From Fennellomyces sp. T-0311 (lineage: Eukaryota; Mucoromycota; Mucoromycetes; Mucorales; Lichtheimiaceae): a stretch of DNA of 64,000 nucleotides. The DNA is taken from contig JALLLT010000007.1 in assembly GCA_025266875.1 (NCBI GenBank), positions 1,054,001-1,118,000 on the forward strand, in the 5' to 3' direction. Below are positions 1 to 9,840 of this stretch, piece after piece. A program made the translations under genes and the position numbers. The first letter of the stretch is position 1. The number at the start of each line of letters is the position of its first letter. Below the pieces are notes generated by a model. The model was not told the DNA's origin, made no database searches, and was given only the letters and a program-made list of their open reading frames with translations.

Positions 1-309
1 CCATCTGTGAGGCAACAACCCATCGCGATGCCTAAAGATATGTTCTGTACATTCAATCTTGATCAAAATAATTAACAATTTGAAAATGGTACTCGACTCT
101 ATGCAAAAAGCTATCTAAAACCAGTTTCCGATGGTTTCGCAGAATTAAAATTCGTTAAACAGGTAAGAGAGTATAAAGTAGTGCTTCATTTTGAACCGAA
201 TAATGCTAGAACACAGGCTTGCTTCTTGCTGAGTCACATCTAGCGTTAGAATTTGAGAGCTATGTACAAGTTTAAAGTTGTAGTCTCCGTGGCAATTCGT
301 GTTTGAACT

Positions 310-319
310 GGTCAATCAC
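310..319 (+). repeat. Target-site duplication, left copy (10 bp)
   Basis: The ten bases GGTCAATCAC occur here and again, in the same orientation, at 3905-3914, directly abutting the two inverted-repeat ends of the MULE element. Length 8-11 bp is the normal target duplication for Mutator-like transposons. Confidence 0.8.
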
Positions 320-356
320 ACAAACCCTACGCGTTTCAGAATTTTCACGGATCAGC
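320..356 (+). repeat. MULE terminal inverted repeat, left
   Basis: Positions 333-356 are the exact reverse complement of 3868-3891. The outer 13 positions (320-332) align without gaps to the right end but match only at about 5 of 13. Confidence 0.8.
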
Positions 357-738
357 ATCCCCAGTTTCGTATTCCGATAAGTGAAAATGCTGAGTGTGGC
401 TGGTTTAAGGATGGCTCACGGATACATAGGAGAACTCCGCAGTCAGGACTTGATGAAGACTTTATAGACGAATGGCTTTATGCATGCTGCCTGTTTGTTA
501 AACTTACCTTAAAACTGGTGTGCGGTATCTTTTTATATGATAGTCATCAACACATTACCTCCATTCTAATAAGGCTTGTCATATAATATATGTGCTATAT
601 GTTGCGATGAAGTGTATAAAAGTGTAGTTGAAGATAAAAAATATTTGATGCACGATAACGTCTATAAAGTCTATATATAATTAAGAAGGAAAAAAGAGAA
701 ACAAAAAGAGAAAGAGAAATGTGTAATAAAAAGTGCAT

Positions 739-3552
739 TTACGCTGGATAATAGCGAGTATATGGATGGTAGCCGTTGCGCGTTGTGTTTTGACGTCTTC
801 GTACATTGCGATGCTGATGGATTACTCTCAAGTATCGATCGGTGTTGTTGCTTTGAAACGCATTGTCGAACACTTGTCGCTGGTTAGGGGGTAGCATATT
901 TCTATATGCTTCCCGATCCTGCTGGAGTTGACGCAGCGAGCCTTGCAGTTCTTGAAGTGCTCGCTGATACTGCTGGTACGACTGGAGTAGACTCTCTTCA
1001 GCGTTTCCCATACGGGTAAACAAGTCATCTTCAGCTGCAACAGCTGGTTCCTCGTCATCGTCATCAATAACAATGACTTCACCGTCATTATCGTCAACTA
1101 CTTCGGTTTCTTCATCATCGTCCGAATTCTCGTCATCCCCGTAGTCCACTAGCAAGAGCTGGTCATCATCTTCATCCTCATCAGCAAGGTCATTTTCTAA
1201 CGCAGGCTGATTGATTGATGGATCTAGAGGTTGGGTTGAAGCGGTGATCTTAGCACTGAAGCGCTCTACCTCCATAATGATATTGCATCCAGTTAACATA
1301 CCTTCCTGGATAAAGATATCCACAACGTCTGTAACTGGTAGATTTCTAGGGCGCTGATCGGAATGCTGGTTACGGGGTTGCCAGGGCGGGGGAAGTGCAA
1401 TCAACCGAAAGGGATACTGATTACTCTATATATATATGAGCTATAATCAGAACAACACAAATAATGTAAGCGTCCATATTGCAAACGTACAGGCTTAATT
1501 TGCACATAAGGTATAGTATGAGCACGATGAATGTAAACCTGACGAGCAGCAAAGAGTGCTGTTGATCGTCTATGCTCATTGTACCGGCTAACCAAGTGCT
1601 TACACAGCATAAATTTGCTGGCAGCAAATGATGGGCAACCACATGTCCATTGTGCCAAAGATGGCATGTATACCTCATCTGCATCGTCACGTTCACCGAC
1701 GTCTCGAAGTGTTTCGGTGTGAACCTGCCACGACTTCGCAAACTTCATCTCCCATTGCAATGCCTGGCGTCGATTTATAATCTTCAGCTCAAACTTTGCT
1801 CTTATGAGCGGAAGCTGCTGATTCGTGATTATATATACCAGCATATCGAGTCTTGGCCGAGGAAGGTTAAGGAGAAAATCCCTTTTCAGCACCCTCCACT
1901 GTGCCTCGATCATCATCGTTGTCTTGGCCATTGGGATGTCATCTTCACGAGAGCTGCGAGCCCATCGATTCCACCATAGCGCCTGGTACCAACGGTTGTA
2001 CATATAAACCCATACGTCAGGAAGGTCGTTCCGAACGCAATAGTCGTACATCTCGCGGCCACACTGCTGCCATATGACGCTGGCCTGACGATAGCCAACT
2101 AATCTCGATATCAGCAACACGTCTTATATCTACATAAACCACACTTATAACGTACCACCTGGAACAGGGATACGTGGATGCAGATGATAATGTTCCCGTA
2201 TCATAGACAGGATCTGCTCTCTCATGGACGCATCTGGGCAGAGCTTTCCACTACGATCTTCATATGGAACAAACTGGGTCGAAACAAAAGGGAATTCGCG
2301 ACGCGCAGCGTAAACATCATAATGAGGATCTCTGATCTTATTCTCATTCAGTCGCAACTTAACGGCATGATCAATATGCCATAGGCACAGGCGCAGTGAT
2401 CTACGACCAAAGACTCTCTCAATGGCGTTGATCTGGCCTTGATCTTTATCCGAAAACACAAACTTTGGTCGTAAACCATTGTTGTGAAGACCCCGGAAGA
2501 ATCTATAGATAAAATCCATTCTAGAAGGTCTTCTCACTGCATCTGATACGCGCGCATTACTGGCTCCCAAAACCATATATGCAATTGGGAAGCCACACCC
2601 ATTGAAGTTTGCAACGACACCAAAAAGCTCATACCCCATTCGATTCGTTTTATATGTCGAATCGACATGAAACTCGGTCGCATATGTAATAGGACCTGCC
2701 GCCACATTGAATAGTTCCGTGACGAATCCAACACCAGTAAAACCATCAGCAGAAAAATGTAAAATCTGCTTATTTTTATTCATTGTATATATATATATAC
2801 TATATATTGTCTCTTCCATTAGTGTAGCATAGTGATCATCGCGTATATAGCTACCGTTATGCACACATGGTTGTCTTCTACGTACCTTTCGAATTCCATT
2901 GATTCCACTATCAATATGCATAATTGCAGATGTAAGTTGATTGGGATGCAATTGGTGCCGATGCCGTGTTGTTCGAGACCACAGCGCATAGATCTATCAA
3001 TATGTCAACGTACCAATATCTTCGCTGAGCCATTGAACTTACCTGCGACTGGGTTACAGTTCCACCTGCAGCAGGAAACTCGCGCACCATGCGGCGATAC
3101 AGTCGCTGAGGTGTATCGTTCTCCGCATTATCCACAACAAACTGCTGCACTTCCCTTGGTATTTCCACGCGAACGTGTTCCAGGGGTGCAGGAGGAGGGT
3201 GGATGAAGTTATGTTTGATCAAAACGTAAACATATTGATTGCGTTGATCAATATAACCAATAATCTTCCCATTGCAATCGTATGTCGTCATCCGAGAATG
3301 CAGGCGAGCGCGATCCTCGTCTGGTACCTGACGCTGCGTACTGGTATTTTGACAACATACGCACTGGAACGCGACAGCATGACGCAACCGTGTATCGCCG
3401 AGAAACCTGAAGTAGTATTTGTGGCCGACACGTGCTTCAATGAGACTGACAATGTACTGAAGCAACGCACGATCCTCGGTAAGCTCCAACATTGGTCCCT
3501 CGATACGAACATCAGCTTCAAACACGTAGGGTTCCCCCTCTAACAAATTCAT
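739..3552 (-). CDS. MULE transposase (DDE nuclease plus SWIM zinc finger), multi-exon
   Basis: Catalyses cut-and-paste transposition of the surrounding element. Reading the minus strand, the first exon starts at 3552 and gives an N-terminal domain of about 165-185 residues. The MULE DDE core follows in 2145-2905: the first Asp is in HVDSTYKTNRMGYELFGVV and the second in VFSDKDQGQINAIERVF, followed by CLWHIDHAVK. The probable catalytic Glu is in MIEAQWRVLKRDFL, encoded in 1401-2120. A SWIM zinc finger (CGCP..., then CKHLVSRYN) follows. The C-terminal exon encodes an acidic low-complexity stretch (rich in D/E) and a Gln-rich coiled coil, ending at 739. Likely introns: near 3042-2952; about 2891-2780 (donor after GIRK, acceptor before QILHFS); about 2156-2124; and about 1490-1415 (joining IKP to YPFRLIALPPPW). 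The exact exon borders are my predictions. No inactivating change was seen. Confidence 0.75.
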
Positions 3553-3569
3553 TGGCTTTAATTAGTACT

Positions 3570-3791
3570 TTATTTTGAAAGCAACCTTTCATTCAATAAT
3601 CCACCTTCAGTACGTGCTGGAAGTCCTTCAATTACTTCGTCCAGGGTCAGGGCAAAGTCGGACATAGGACGTCCCACGTTGCTCTGTCTCTGGCGGCACA
3701 CCAAGCACGTCTTATAGCTATCTGCTTTTCCAGTAAAGAGGTCGACGGAGCGATTGCATTTGCAATTGGAGCAGTATCGTAAAATTTCCAT
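3570..3791 (-). CDS. Small zinc-ribbon protein within the MULE
   Basis: A 73-residue ORF that starts at MEILRYCSNCK. It has paired cysteines C7/C10 and C29/C32 (CX2C-X18-CX2C), a zinc-ribbon arrangement often found at the front of DNA-binding or transposon proteins. It lies inside the element, 17 bp upstream of the transposase ORF and on the same strand. It could be a separate accessory protein or an N-terminal exon of the transposase; the short gap holds a TACTAAT-like branch-point sequence but no in-frame GT-AG pair that I could verify. The ORF is open further upstream (to 3914), but that extension runs through the inverted repeat, so the ATG at 3791 is preferred. Confidence 0.45.
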   Translation of the reverse strand: MEILRYCSNCKCNRSVDLFTGKADSYKTCLVCRQRQSNVGRPMSDFALTLDEVIEGLPARTEGGLLNERLLSK

Positions 3792-3867
3792 GGTAAAGAG
3801 GATGAAGAAGTGGCTTATTCCCGAAAAAATAACATTATTACCCTCTCGGTGAATGAATTGTAGGGTG

Positions 3868-3904
3868 GCTGATCCGTGAAAATTCTGAAACTGGTAGATG
3901 TGCG
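3868..3904 (-). repeat. MULE terminal inverted repeat, right
   Basis: Reverse complement of 320-356, exact over 24 bases (3868-3891). It is followed at 3905-3914 by the second copy of the target duplication GGTCAATCAC. Confidence 0.8.
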
Positions 3905-3914
3905 GGTCAATCAC
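3905..3914 (+). repeat. Target-site duplication, right copy (10 bp)
   Basis: Same ten bases and same orientation as 310-319, abutting the right MULE inverted repeat. Confidence 0.8.
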
Positions 3915-4105
3915 TTATGTAAGATTAACAGCTTCTTTGTTGAATATATGTAGTACTATGCTATCAGAACGGTATCTTGGAAAGATATCAAGTTTAGCTG
4001 TAATGACTGTATATATAGGGCTGCGAATAAAGTACAAATCTAAGTAATGAATGTATTTCATGATCCTATAGTTGTTTTTGACGATTTTTCCATGGGTGCG
4101 GTAAC

Positions 4106-4285
4106 TTTTTGTGGGGATTTGCCTATTTTTTGTGGGCTTTGCCACCCGTTTTTTGTGGGTTTTTTTATAAGGTCCGATCGCTTGTATATTTTGTATTATA
4201 AAATCTTGAGCTATGTTTTTTATGGGATATTTTTTGTGGGGATTTCATCTTAAAGGGTTCTTTTTTGTGGGTATTTTTTTGTAGG
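4106..4285 (+). repeat. Cluster of T-runs followed by GTGGG (T5-6 GTGGG)
   Basis: At least five copies of a TTTTTGTGGG core (near 4106, 4126, 4150, 4231 and 4262) plus a variant near 4274 lie within 180 bp at irregular spacing. An inverted copy (CCCACAAAAAAA) with partly matching flank lies near 4815. No coding sequence explains it. It may be simple-sequence drift or the degenerate ends of an old element. Confidence 0.5.
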
Positions 4286-5329
4286 TTTTAAAAGCATTGC
4301 CTGAATTTATTCAATTCGCACCATTTTATATGGGACTATGCTTAGAAACTTCTGCTATGATACTTACCAACATCGAATCTGATCAATATACTACGTGTTG
4401 AATATGTAAATCTATGTCTGTATCTATGTTTATATATTATAATAATAACAAAAACTGTCGTTCTACATGGATTTTATATCTGATGTATTAATTCGATGCC
4501 ACAAGATGTACAACCTGCAGTAAGTTGCTTTGCGGTATTTTAGTGGTGGACTTCGGTCTCACCACTGTTGAACATGAGCCATTTGTGCGCACAATTGCAC
4601 CCAGACATGCTTTCATGACATAATTCCATCTTTAATGCCGTCGTGATTCTTTTGCGCCAACTGCCGCGACACCATCAATTTTTTTAAAAACAATACGTTC
4701 CACTTCACCAGAATTGTTGAAAGGCGAAGACATCGTAGTTTCGTGAATGAAGGCAGTAATGCAAGAAATATGGACTGGTTTTCCTCAGGAACGAAGTCGC
4801 TGCTTAAATTTAAAATCCCACAAAAAAACACGCACCCTTTTTCCATCATGGCAAGGAAGATATCACGATTGGTCATCAATACCCTCGTGACTATTGCAAA
4901 GTACATATTCTCAGTGAAGAGTTCAAAGTACCTTAGTGTTCTATTTAAGCAAGCTGGTAATATTTTTTTTGCTATGTAGTGAGAAGAATAACCCTGGTGG
5001 GAACAAATCTATGAAACAGCTCAGTGTAAATTTGATGAATCTCATGTTGAATATTTCTTATATATAGTAAGCTCTTATTCGCTGCCATTTGTCTGTCAAC
5101 TTTTATTTCGGAAATCCATCCTTGGTGAATTGATAGAAGCAAAGCTGCAGGAGCTGGGAAATAGCTATTCCATAAGAATATTCTGAGCTCATTTACCAGC
5201 ACAGCTTATTTGTTTTTTTCTATTTCTATGCTTTTATTCATTTCTCAAGCTATATGTGTTAAAGGTATACGTTTATTGGCTTAAGTTAGGATATTTTAAC
5301 AAAACATATGCGTTATGTTTAGTGTGTCA
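4286..5329. other. Gene-free stretch
   Basis: AT-rich DNA with only short ORFs on both strands; none resembles a protein I recognise. It includes one inverted copy of the T5-GTGGG motif near 4815. Otherwise I see nothing. Confidence 0.5.
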
Positions 5330-7195
5330 TCAATCTTTGTAGTATCCCGGATCGTTTCGTGTCATATAGTTTTTTGGTCCATGGAAGCGGCTATCATAGT
5401 TTGGGATAAGCCGGTAGCTACTATCTACCGGGTCGTGGTCGTTGTAACCAACGCAATCTACATTGGTATTACTGTACGTTAAAGCTGGACAATCACCAAT
5501 CCACTTAACGAATGGCCAGTAGTAGTCAACATAAAAATTCAGCTTTTCAAGGAACGGACAGTCGAGTGAAGGAATATCTCTCCAGTTCCAGTCAGTGTCG
5601 ATTAAGCCATAATCAAAAGTGGTTTCACTGTATAAGGAAACATTCAATGTTTTGAGTGTTTTGCTGGCCTTGGCGATAACATCAGCAACGTCTGCCGGAT
5701 CAAAAACACCGTCAATATCTAAATGTTGCAGCCCTTTTAAAGTGCAATCTGACCCGGCAACAGTCGGAAGTGTTTCGTCAGGACAATCGGTAACGACAAT
5801 GTGGCGAATATTGATGCACTGGTCCATAATAGCTTGTAAATCTCCCGGGGCATATTCAGTTGTACAAAAATAAACCAGGTCCGGAAAGAGACGAAGAAGT
5901 GGAGAGAGGAAGCTAGGGTCTTGAATTTTTTCATCAAACTCTGATGAATAGCCGCCAATTGATAGATGAGTAATCGACGTAGGCTCTTGTGGTAAACGAG
6001 CGTAATTGATCCCAGGTGCAAAGGAATCTGTGTGGTACCTCAAACGCTTAAGATGGGTACAGGCTTCCAGTACCTGATGTAGCGGAATATACGAGTCAGA
6101 CTTATCAGTTTCCAAGTTTAAGTCTGTCAAATTAACACCATCAAGCGCTCTGGTAATATGAGACAGATATTGGACTTTCATTGTATCAGGTGCCAGCTCT
6201 GTTGTTTTCCGATTAACATAACTAGTATACCATAAATGACTACTATAATGCTTACCAAAGTTAACAATATTTTTGAACTTGCCATCACCAATTGATGTTA
6301 GCAAGTCTTGTAGAAACGTGGGATTGCTGTCGCCCGTTCTTATAATGACTTTATGAACAAATGGTTTGATTTCTTCAAAAGTCGCGATATCCATATGCTC
6401 GCCGGGATTATCCACAGTAAGAACGCGCCATGCATCAGGACTTTGAAGTATCCGCTTCATCCAACCATCAGCCACGTTCATGCTCTCCAAGAGGGTGCTG
6501 GTGTCAAGGTATTGTAAAATTTTTGGGACTATTTCCATGGGGAGTTGCGATATGAAGTCATAACGTTGCATTCGATCGATTCGTTGTTGGAGATTGTTGA
6601 TACGTTGGATAAGCAGGCTCTTGTCATATTGATCAGATGATAGTGGTTCTTCATAGGTTTCCATGGCTTTCTTGCTTTTGCCTTGCATCTCGTATACACT
6701 TCCAGCGCGTAAATAGCCGGTCGGGAATAATGGCAGTAGTTTAATCATATACTGCGCAATTTCAAGTGCATCGCCGAGTTTCCCTGTTTTTGCGAGTTCA
6801 GAAGCTCTTTGGTCGAATATATGGATAGTATCGTGGATTGAGTTTTTCAACATTTCCGCGCCATGTGAGGTGCCCATGTTCCACAACCCTTTTCTATATG
6901 CGTCGTAAGCCAGCTTCCAGTTATCCTGGATAAGATGGATCTGTGCTGCACGCTGGTAGCCGTAGTATGAATATTTTTCATGTTTCAGCATATCCTTCGA
7001 ATAATACAACGCCATATTGTATTTCCCATCGGTCACGCTATCAAACAATCTGGTGTCCAGGCGTTGAATGCAAATGAACGGATCATCCGGAGTTGATGCT
7101 GCATCGGCATTGTAATTGTCGTTGTACTTTCGCTGTCTTTTTAGACATCGCGTTTGGTGGAGTTGCAGTAGAGCTTCGCTGTTAACTGGGGTCAT
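5330..7195 (-). CDS. F-box protein with N-terminal TPR-like helices and C-terminal leucine-rich region
   Basis: A single uninterrupted 621-residue ORF. Residues about 45-190 look like tetratricopeptide helices (for example MALYYSKDMLKHEKYSYYGY and GYLRAGSVYEMQGKSKKAME). An F-box follows at about 216-260 (QLPMEIVPKILQYLDTSTLL). The rest, about 290-600, has irregular leucine-rich-repeat character (LKGLQHLDIDGV, LKTLNVSL). This order (TPR, F-box, LRR) is that of fission-yeast Pof3 and of a family expanded in Mucoromycota. By family, the F-box would bind Skp1 in an SCF ubiquitin ligase and the LRR would choose the substrate, which is unknown here. The start is the first ATG of the ORF; an earlier in-frame start is not apparent. 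Confidence 0.8.
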   Translation of the reverse strand: MTPVNSEALLQLHQTRCLKRQRKYNDNYNADAASTPDDPFICIQRLDTRLFDSVTDGKYNMALYYSKDMLKHEKYSYYGYQRAAQIHLIQDNWKLAYDAYRKGLWNMGTSHGAEMLKNSIHDTIHIFDQRASELAKTGKLGDALEIAQYMIKLLPLFPTGYLRAGSVYEMQGKSKKAMETYEEPLSSDQYDKSLLIQRINNLQQRIDRMQRYDFISQLPMEIVPKILQYLDTSTLLESMNVADGWMKRILQSPDAWRVLTVDNPGEHMDIATFEEIKPFVHKVIIRTGDSNPTFLQDLLTSIGDGKFKNIVNFGKHYSSHLWYTSYVNRKTTELAPDTMKVQYLSHITRALDGVNLTDLNLETDKSDSYIPLHQVLEACTHLKRLRYHTDSFAPGINYARLPQEPTSITHLSIGGYSSEFDEKIQDPSFLSPLLRLFPDLVYFCTTEYAPGDLQAIMDQCINIRHIVVTDCPDETLPTVAGSDCTLKGLQHLDIDGVFDPADVADVIAKASKTLKTLNVSLYSETTFDYGLIDTDWNWRDIPSLDCPFLEKLNFYVDYYWPFVKWIGDCPALTYSNTNVDCVGYNDHDPVDSSYRLIPNYDSRFHGPKNYMTRNDPGYYKD

Positions 7196-8105
7196 GTACT
7201 GTTAATGAGAGAAAGAATAAAGAAAAAGGTGCTAAAATATGGATAGCTGTAACGGTTAAAGTTTTCGTGGCGCAGTTTGTGGTCATGCTGTCGGATCTGT
7301 CGCTTGCTAGTAACAGTAGTATGCGTTTGAAAATGTGATTTTAAATTCTGTACCGCAAGCTTGTGGCGGGCTTGAAGTATCTGGGCCTGAAGTAAGGCGA
7401 ATGAACGACCGAGCTAGTCTTTATGTCTTACCTAGGCAGCCTATGAAGTGTCGAGCTACGCTCGGTGTTTCACAATGTCTTACCTGAAGCAGCCTATGAA
7501 ATGCTTAGCTACGCTCTGAGTTACACAAGGAAAGCCATCATCAACATTCACTACGACGGATAGAAGCAGAACATAAGTTGTAGTTTAGAAATTTTATATG
7601 CCACTCTGGTGCCCTTTTTTACGGCACCCGAATAAATTTCTTATCTACAAAAAAAAAGAAAGCCATTATTAAAGCATGTCAAAGACAGACGGACCACAAC
7701 ATCAACTGACAACCAAAAAAGTGAAAATGTTATTTCATAACGCTCGCCACAAAAGTATTGTATATGGAATTATAGCTAGTTTTCTGTATCCTAATGGAGC
7801 ATCTCTTATATTCGACAATTGAATAAATTGCCTTCAATACAAAAGAAGAAAAACCACATTTGTTATATATATAAACATTTCTTACAGAAGAATGATAATA
7901 ATGATTTCACATGGCGCTTTGTCATTGATTAAACTACATTCTTGCTAAATGATTTCGTTGCAGTAACTATTATGCTCTGATTTGGTCAAATGATAATGGC
8001 AGTAATCATTCCAGTCTTAAGCTTTTAGAATTTGGAAGTAAATTACAGTATGCTGCTGATAATGTATACGCTGCCTGGTATACCAGTCAAGTTCCAACGC
8101 GGACC
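7196..8105. other. Gene-free stretch with a 52-bp tandem duplication
   Basis: No convincing ORF. It contains the two-copy repeat at 7423-7527 and a pyrimidine/A-rich stretch. The DNA just upstream of the F-box gene start is presumably its promoter, but no clear TATA box was found. Confidence 0.5.
7423..7527 (+). repeat. Two-copy imperfect tandem repeat (about 52 bp)
   Basis: Copy 1 spans 7423-7474 and copy 2 spans 7475-7527. Both begin ATGTCTTACCT and share CAGCCTATGAA and AGCTACGCTC in register, with scattered substitutions. Confidence 0.75.
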
Positions 8106-8697
8106 ATGGCAAACTACGACGCCGAAGCACAGGTTATGCGAGAGCACCTCCAGTCACCGGTAAGAAAAATACTAAACAGAAATCTGTCAGCTAATGTACT
8201 AACCGCTGCGGAAGTTGCTGAATCGAATGAAAACTCGCTTATGTTTGCACCGGTCATTTTCGCAAGTTGATGTTTATCAAACTCATATCAATCCCCAGCA
8301 ACGATATCAGCCCATCAATCAGTAGCTCCCGTTCCTTCGCGAACATATCTATCGTTACTGAAACCAGCACCATATCCACAGTCTACATCAGCGCTTGGCA
8401 AGATGCCTCCCTATCCATTTCCACCGCCACAGCAGCAAATATATTACAAATGCCACAGACACCTTCACAGCAGCAACCGATACAATATGACAATATGCCA
8501 CCACAAAAAAGATTTCGACACCTTTCAGCAGCGCCCAGTTCACCTATATCAACTCTTCCATTAGTCAGCGCATCATCCCAAGCAGAGATTCCCGCCAGGA
8601 CCATTCGTACATATACAATATGCAAAACGATTGATTGCAAAGGGCGCGTAAGTTCAAAAATTGTGACACCGCGTCATAGTTTATATAATAATTAATA
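8106..8697 (+). pseudogene. Frameshifted Pro/Gln-rich protein relic
   Basis: Starting at the ATG at 8106, a 55-residue frame (MANYDAEAQVMREHLQSP...) ends near 8270. Protein-like sequence then continues in different frames: QVDVYQTHINPQQRYQPINQ, then KPAPYPQSTSALGKMPPYPF, then MPQTPSQQQPIQYDNMPPQK. The P/Q-rich composition is continuous across the frames, which suggests one former gene with three or more frameshifts rather than separate genes. I do not recognise the family. Its end near 8697 is the last stop of the final frame. Confidence 0.4.
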
Positions 8698-8884
8698 AAG
8701 TACCATCGCCTCATATAGCATTGAAGCGTATTTTGTTGGTTTACCGAAAATTCTCCTTTCTGGCTTCATCGAAACCATGCAACAATGCATTTATAGGCGC
8801 TTCCAGTGCCTGTAAATACATTCTTAAAAAATCAAAGAATTAATTACCTCGAGCCCAGACATGTTATACGTGCTAAGCTTGTCA

Positions 8885-9840
8885 ACCACACTGTACTTAT
8901 GAAACAGCCGATATAATTTTTCGGCCCTGATGTAATGTAAAGTGAAGCACGGGAATGTGCCCCAACACTACCGTATTTTAAACGCCCAAAAAAGAAGATT
9001 AAACAGATAGTACTTATAATGTCAGTGGCTACGTAATCGGATTCTGACTTGCGTATAAACGTGAAAGACTGTGTCTCTGAAGCAAAACGATCCAGCGCAC
9101 TATTAATATTTTGGCACCGAACATGCCTCTTCCATTATTAAGCATGAGAAACACATGCTGTGTCACTCCTTCTCTAGAGTATACTCTTTGGAGAGGCACA
9201 GCATTAAAAGACACATGAGTTATGTGAAAGAGTAAGGAATTAGAATGTATTACAGTAGAATGACATGCCAACATAGATAGTGTGTGAATATATTCTTGAA
9301 CTTCTTGACATTTCCATCGAACGTCGCAACGCGTGTGATTCCTAGATCCCTGGCGAGCCGGTGATATTTGCCGTATCCTTGATGGAGTGACCCTCCTTTT
9401 AAGCAAGTGTTTCTATGGAAAAAGTGGATGAAGCGGGTAAAGATGGGATCAAAGTATTACCAAAAGAAATCAGCCAAGCTGATTCAACAGCCCAAAGATC
9501 CGAAGGAGAAAATTGGAAGCAGTTCGGTGAATGGAAGCCTTAACAAAAGATCGCCTGGATCTTTTGCTTAGAACATGCAACACAGTTGAACATCTCTTAT
9601 TGCCTGACCATACAGCTGCCATACCAGCCTACTGTCAGGGATTAACAAGAGTCAACAACTTTTCCTTCGGTACCCAGTGTGTGCTCCAGTGTTCGACCGA
9701 ATGGAGGTCTTCGTAATCGAGTTTTACTTAGAACAACTGGAGAACGTTAAGATGGCGCTTCCCGTCTACAACTTATAGCTCCCATTCTGAGCAAGCGTAG
9801 AGATTATCCCGACATCCCACACCAAGCAAAGTTCTGTTGA
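8885..9840 (+). repeat. Long inverted repeat, left arm
   Basis: Matches the reverse complement of 12385-13291 with few substitutions. The left arm has about 42 extra bases near 9656-9700 that are absent from the right arm. Homology fades at about 9840. Confidence 0.85.

Larger units (their letters stand above)
320..3904 (-). mobile_element. Mutator-like (MULE) DNA transposon, complete
   Basis: A 3.6-kb element bounded by 37-bp terminal inverted repeats (320-356 and the reverse complement of 3868-3904; the inner 24 bases are identical, the outer 13 are diverged) and by a 10-bp direct duplication of the insertion site. It carries a multi-exon MULE transposase on the minus strand and a small zinc-ribbon ORF upstream of it. 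No stop codon or frameshift was found in the predicted transposase exons, so the copy may be recent or still able to move. The perfect target duplication also argues for a fairly young insertion. Confidence 0.85.

Noticed and set aside
299..586. 95-residue plus-strand ORF at the left MULE end
   Set aside because: It runs through the inverted repeat and resembles only the translation of that repeat.
4613..4906. 97-residue minus-strand ORF
   Set aside because: Composition is not protein-like and no family is recognised; it lies in AT-rich intergenic DNA.
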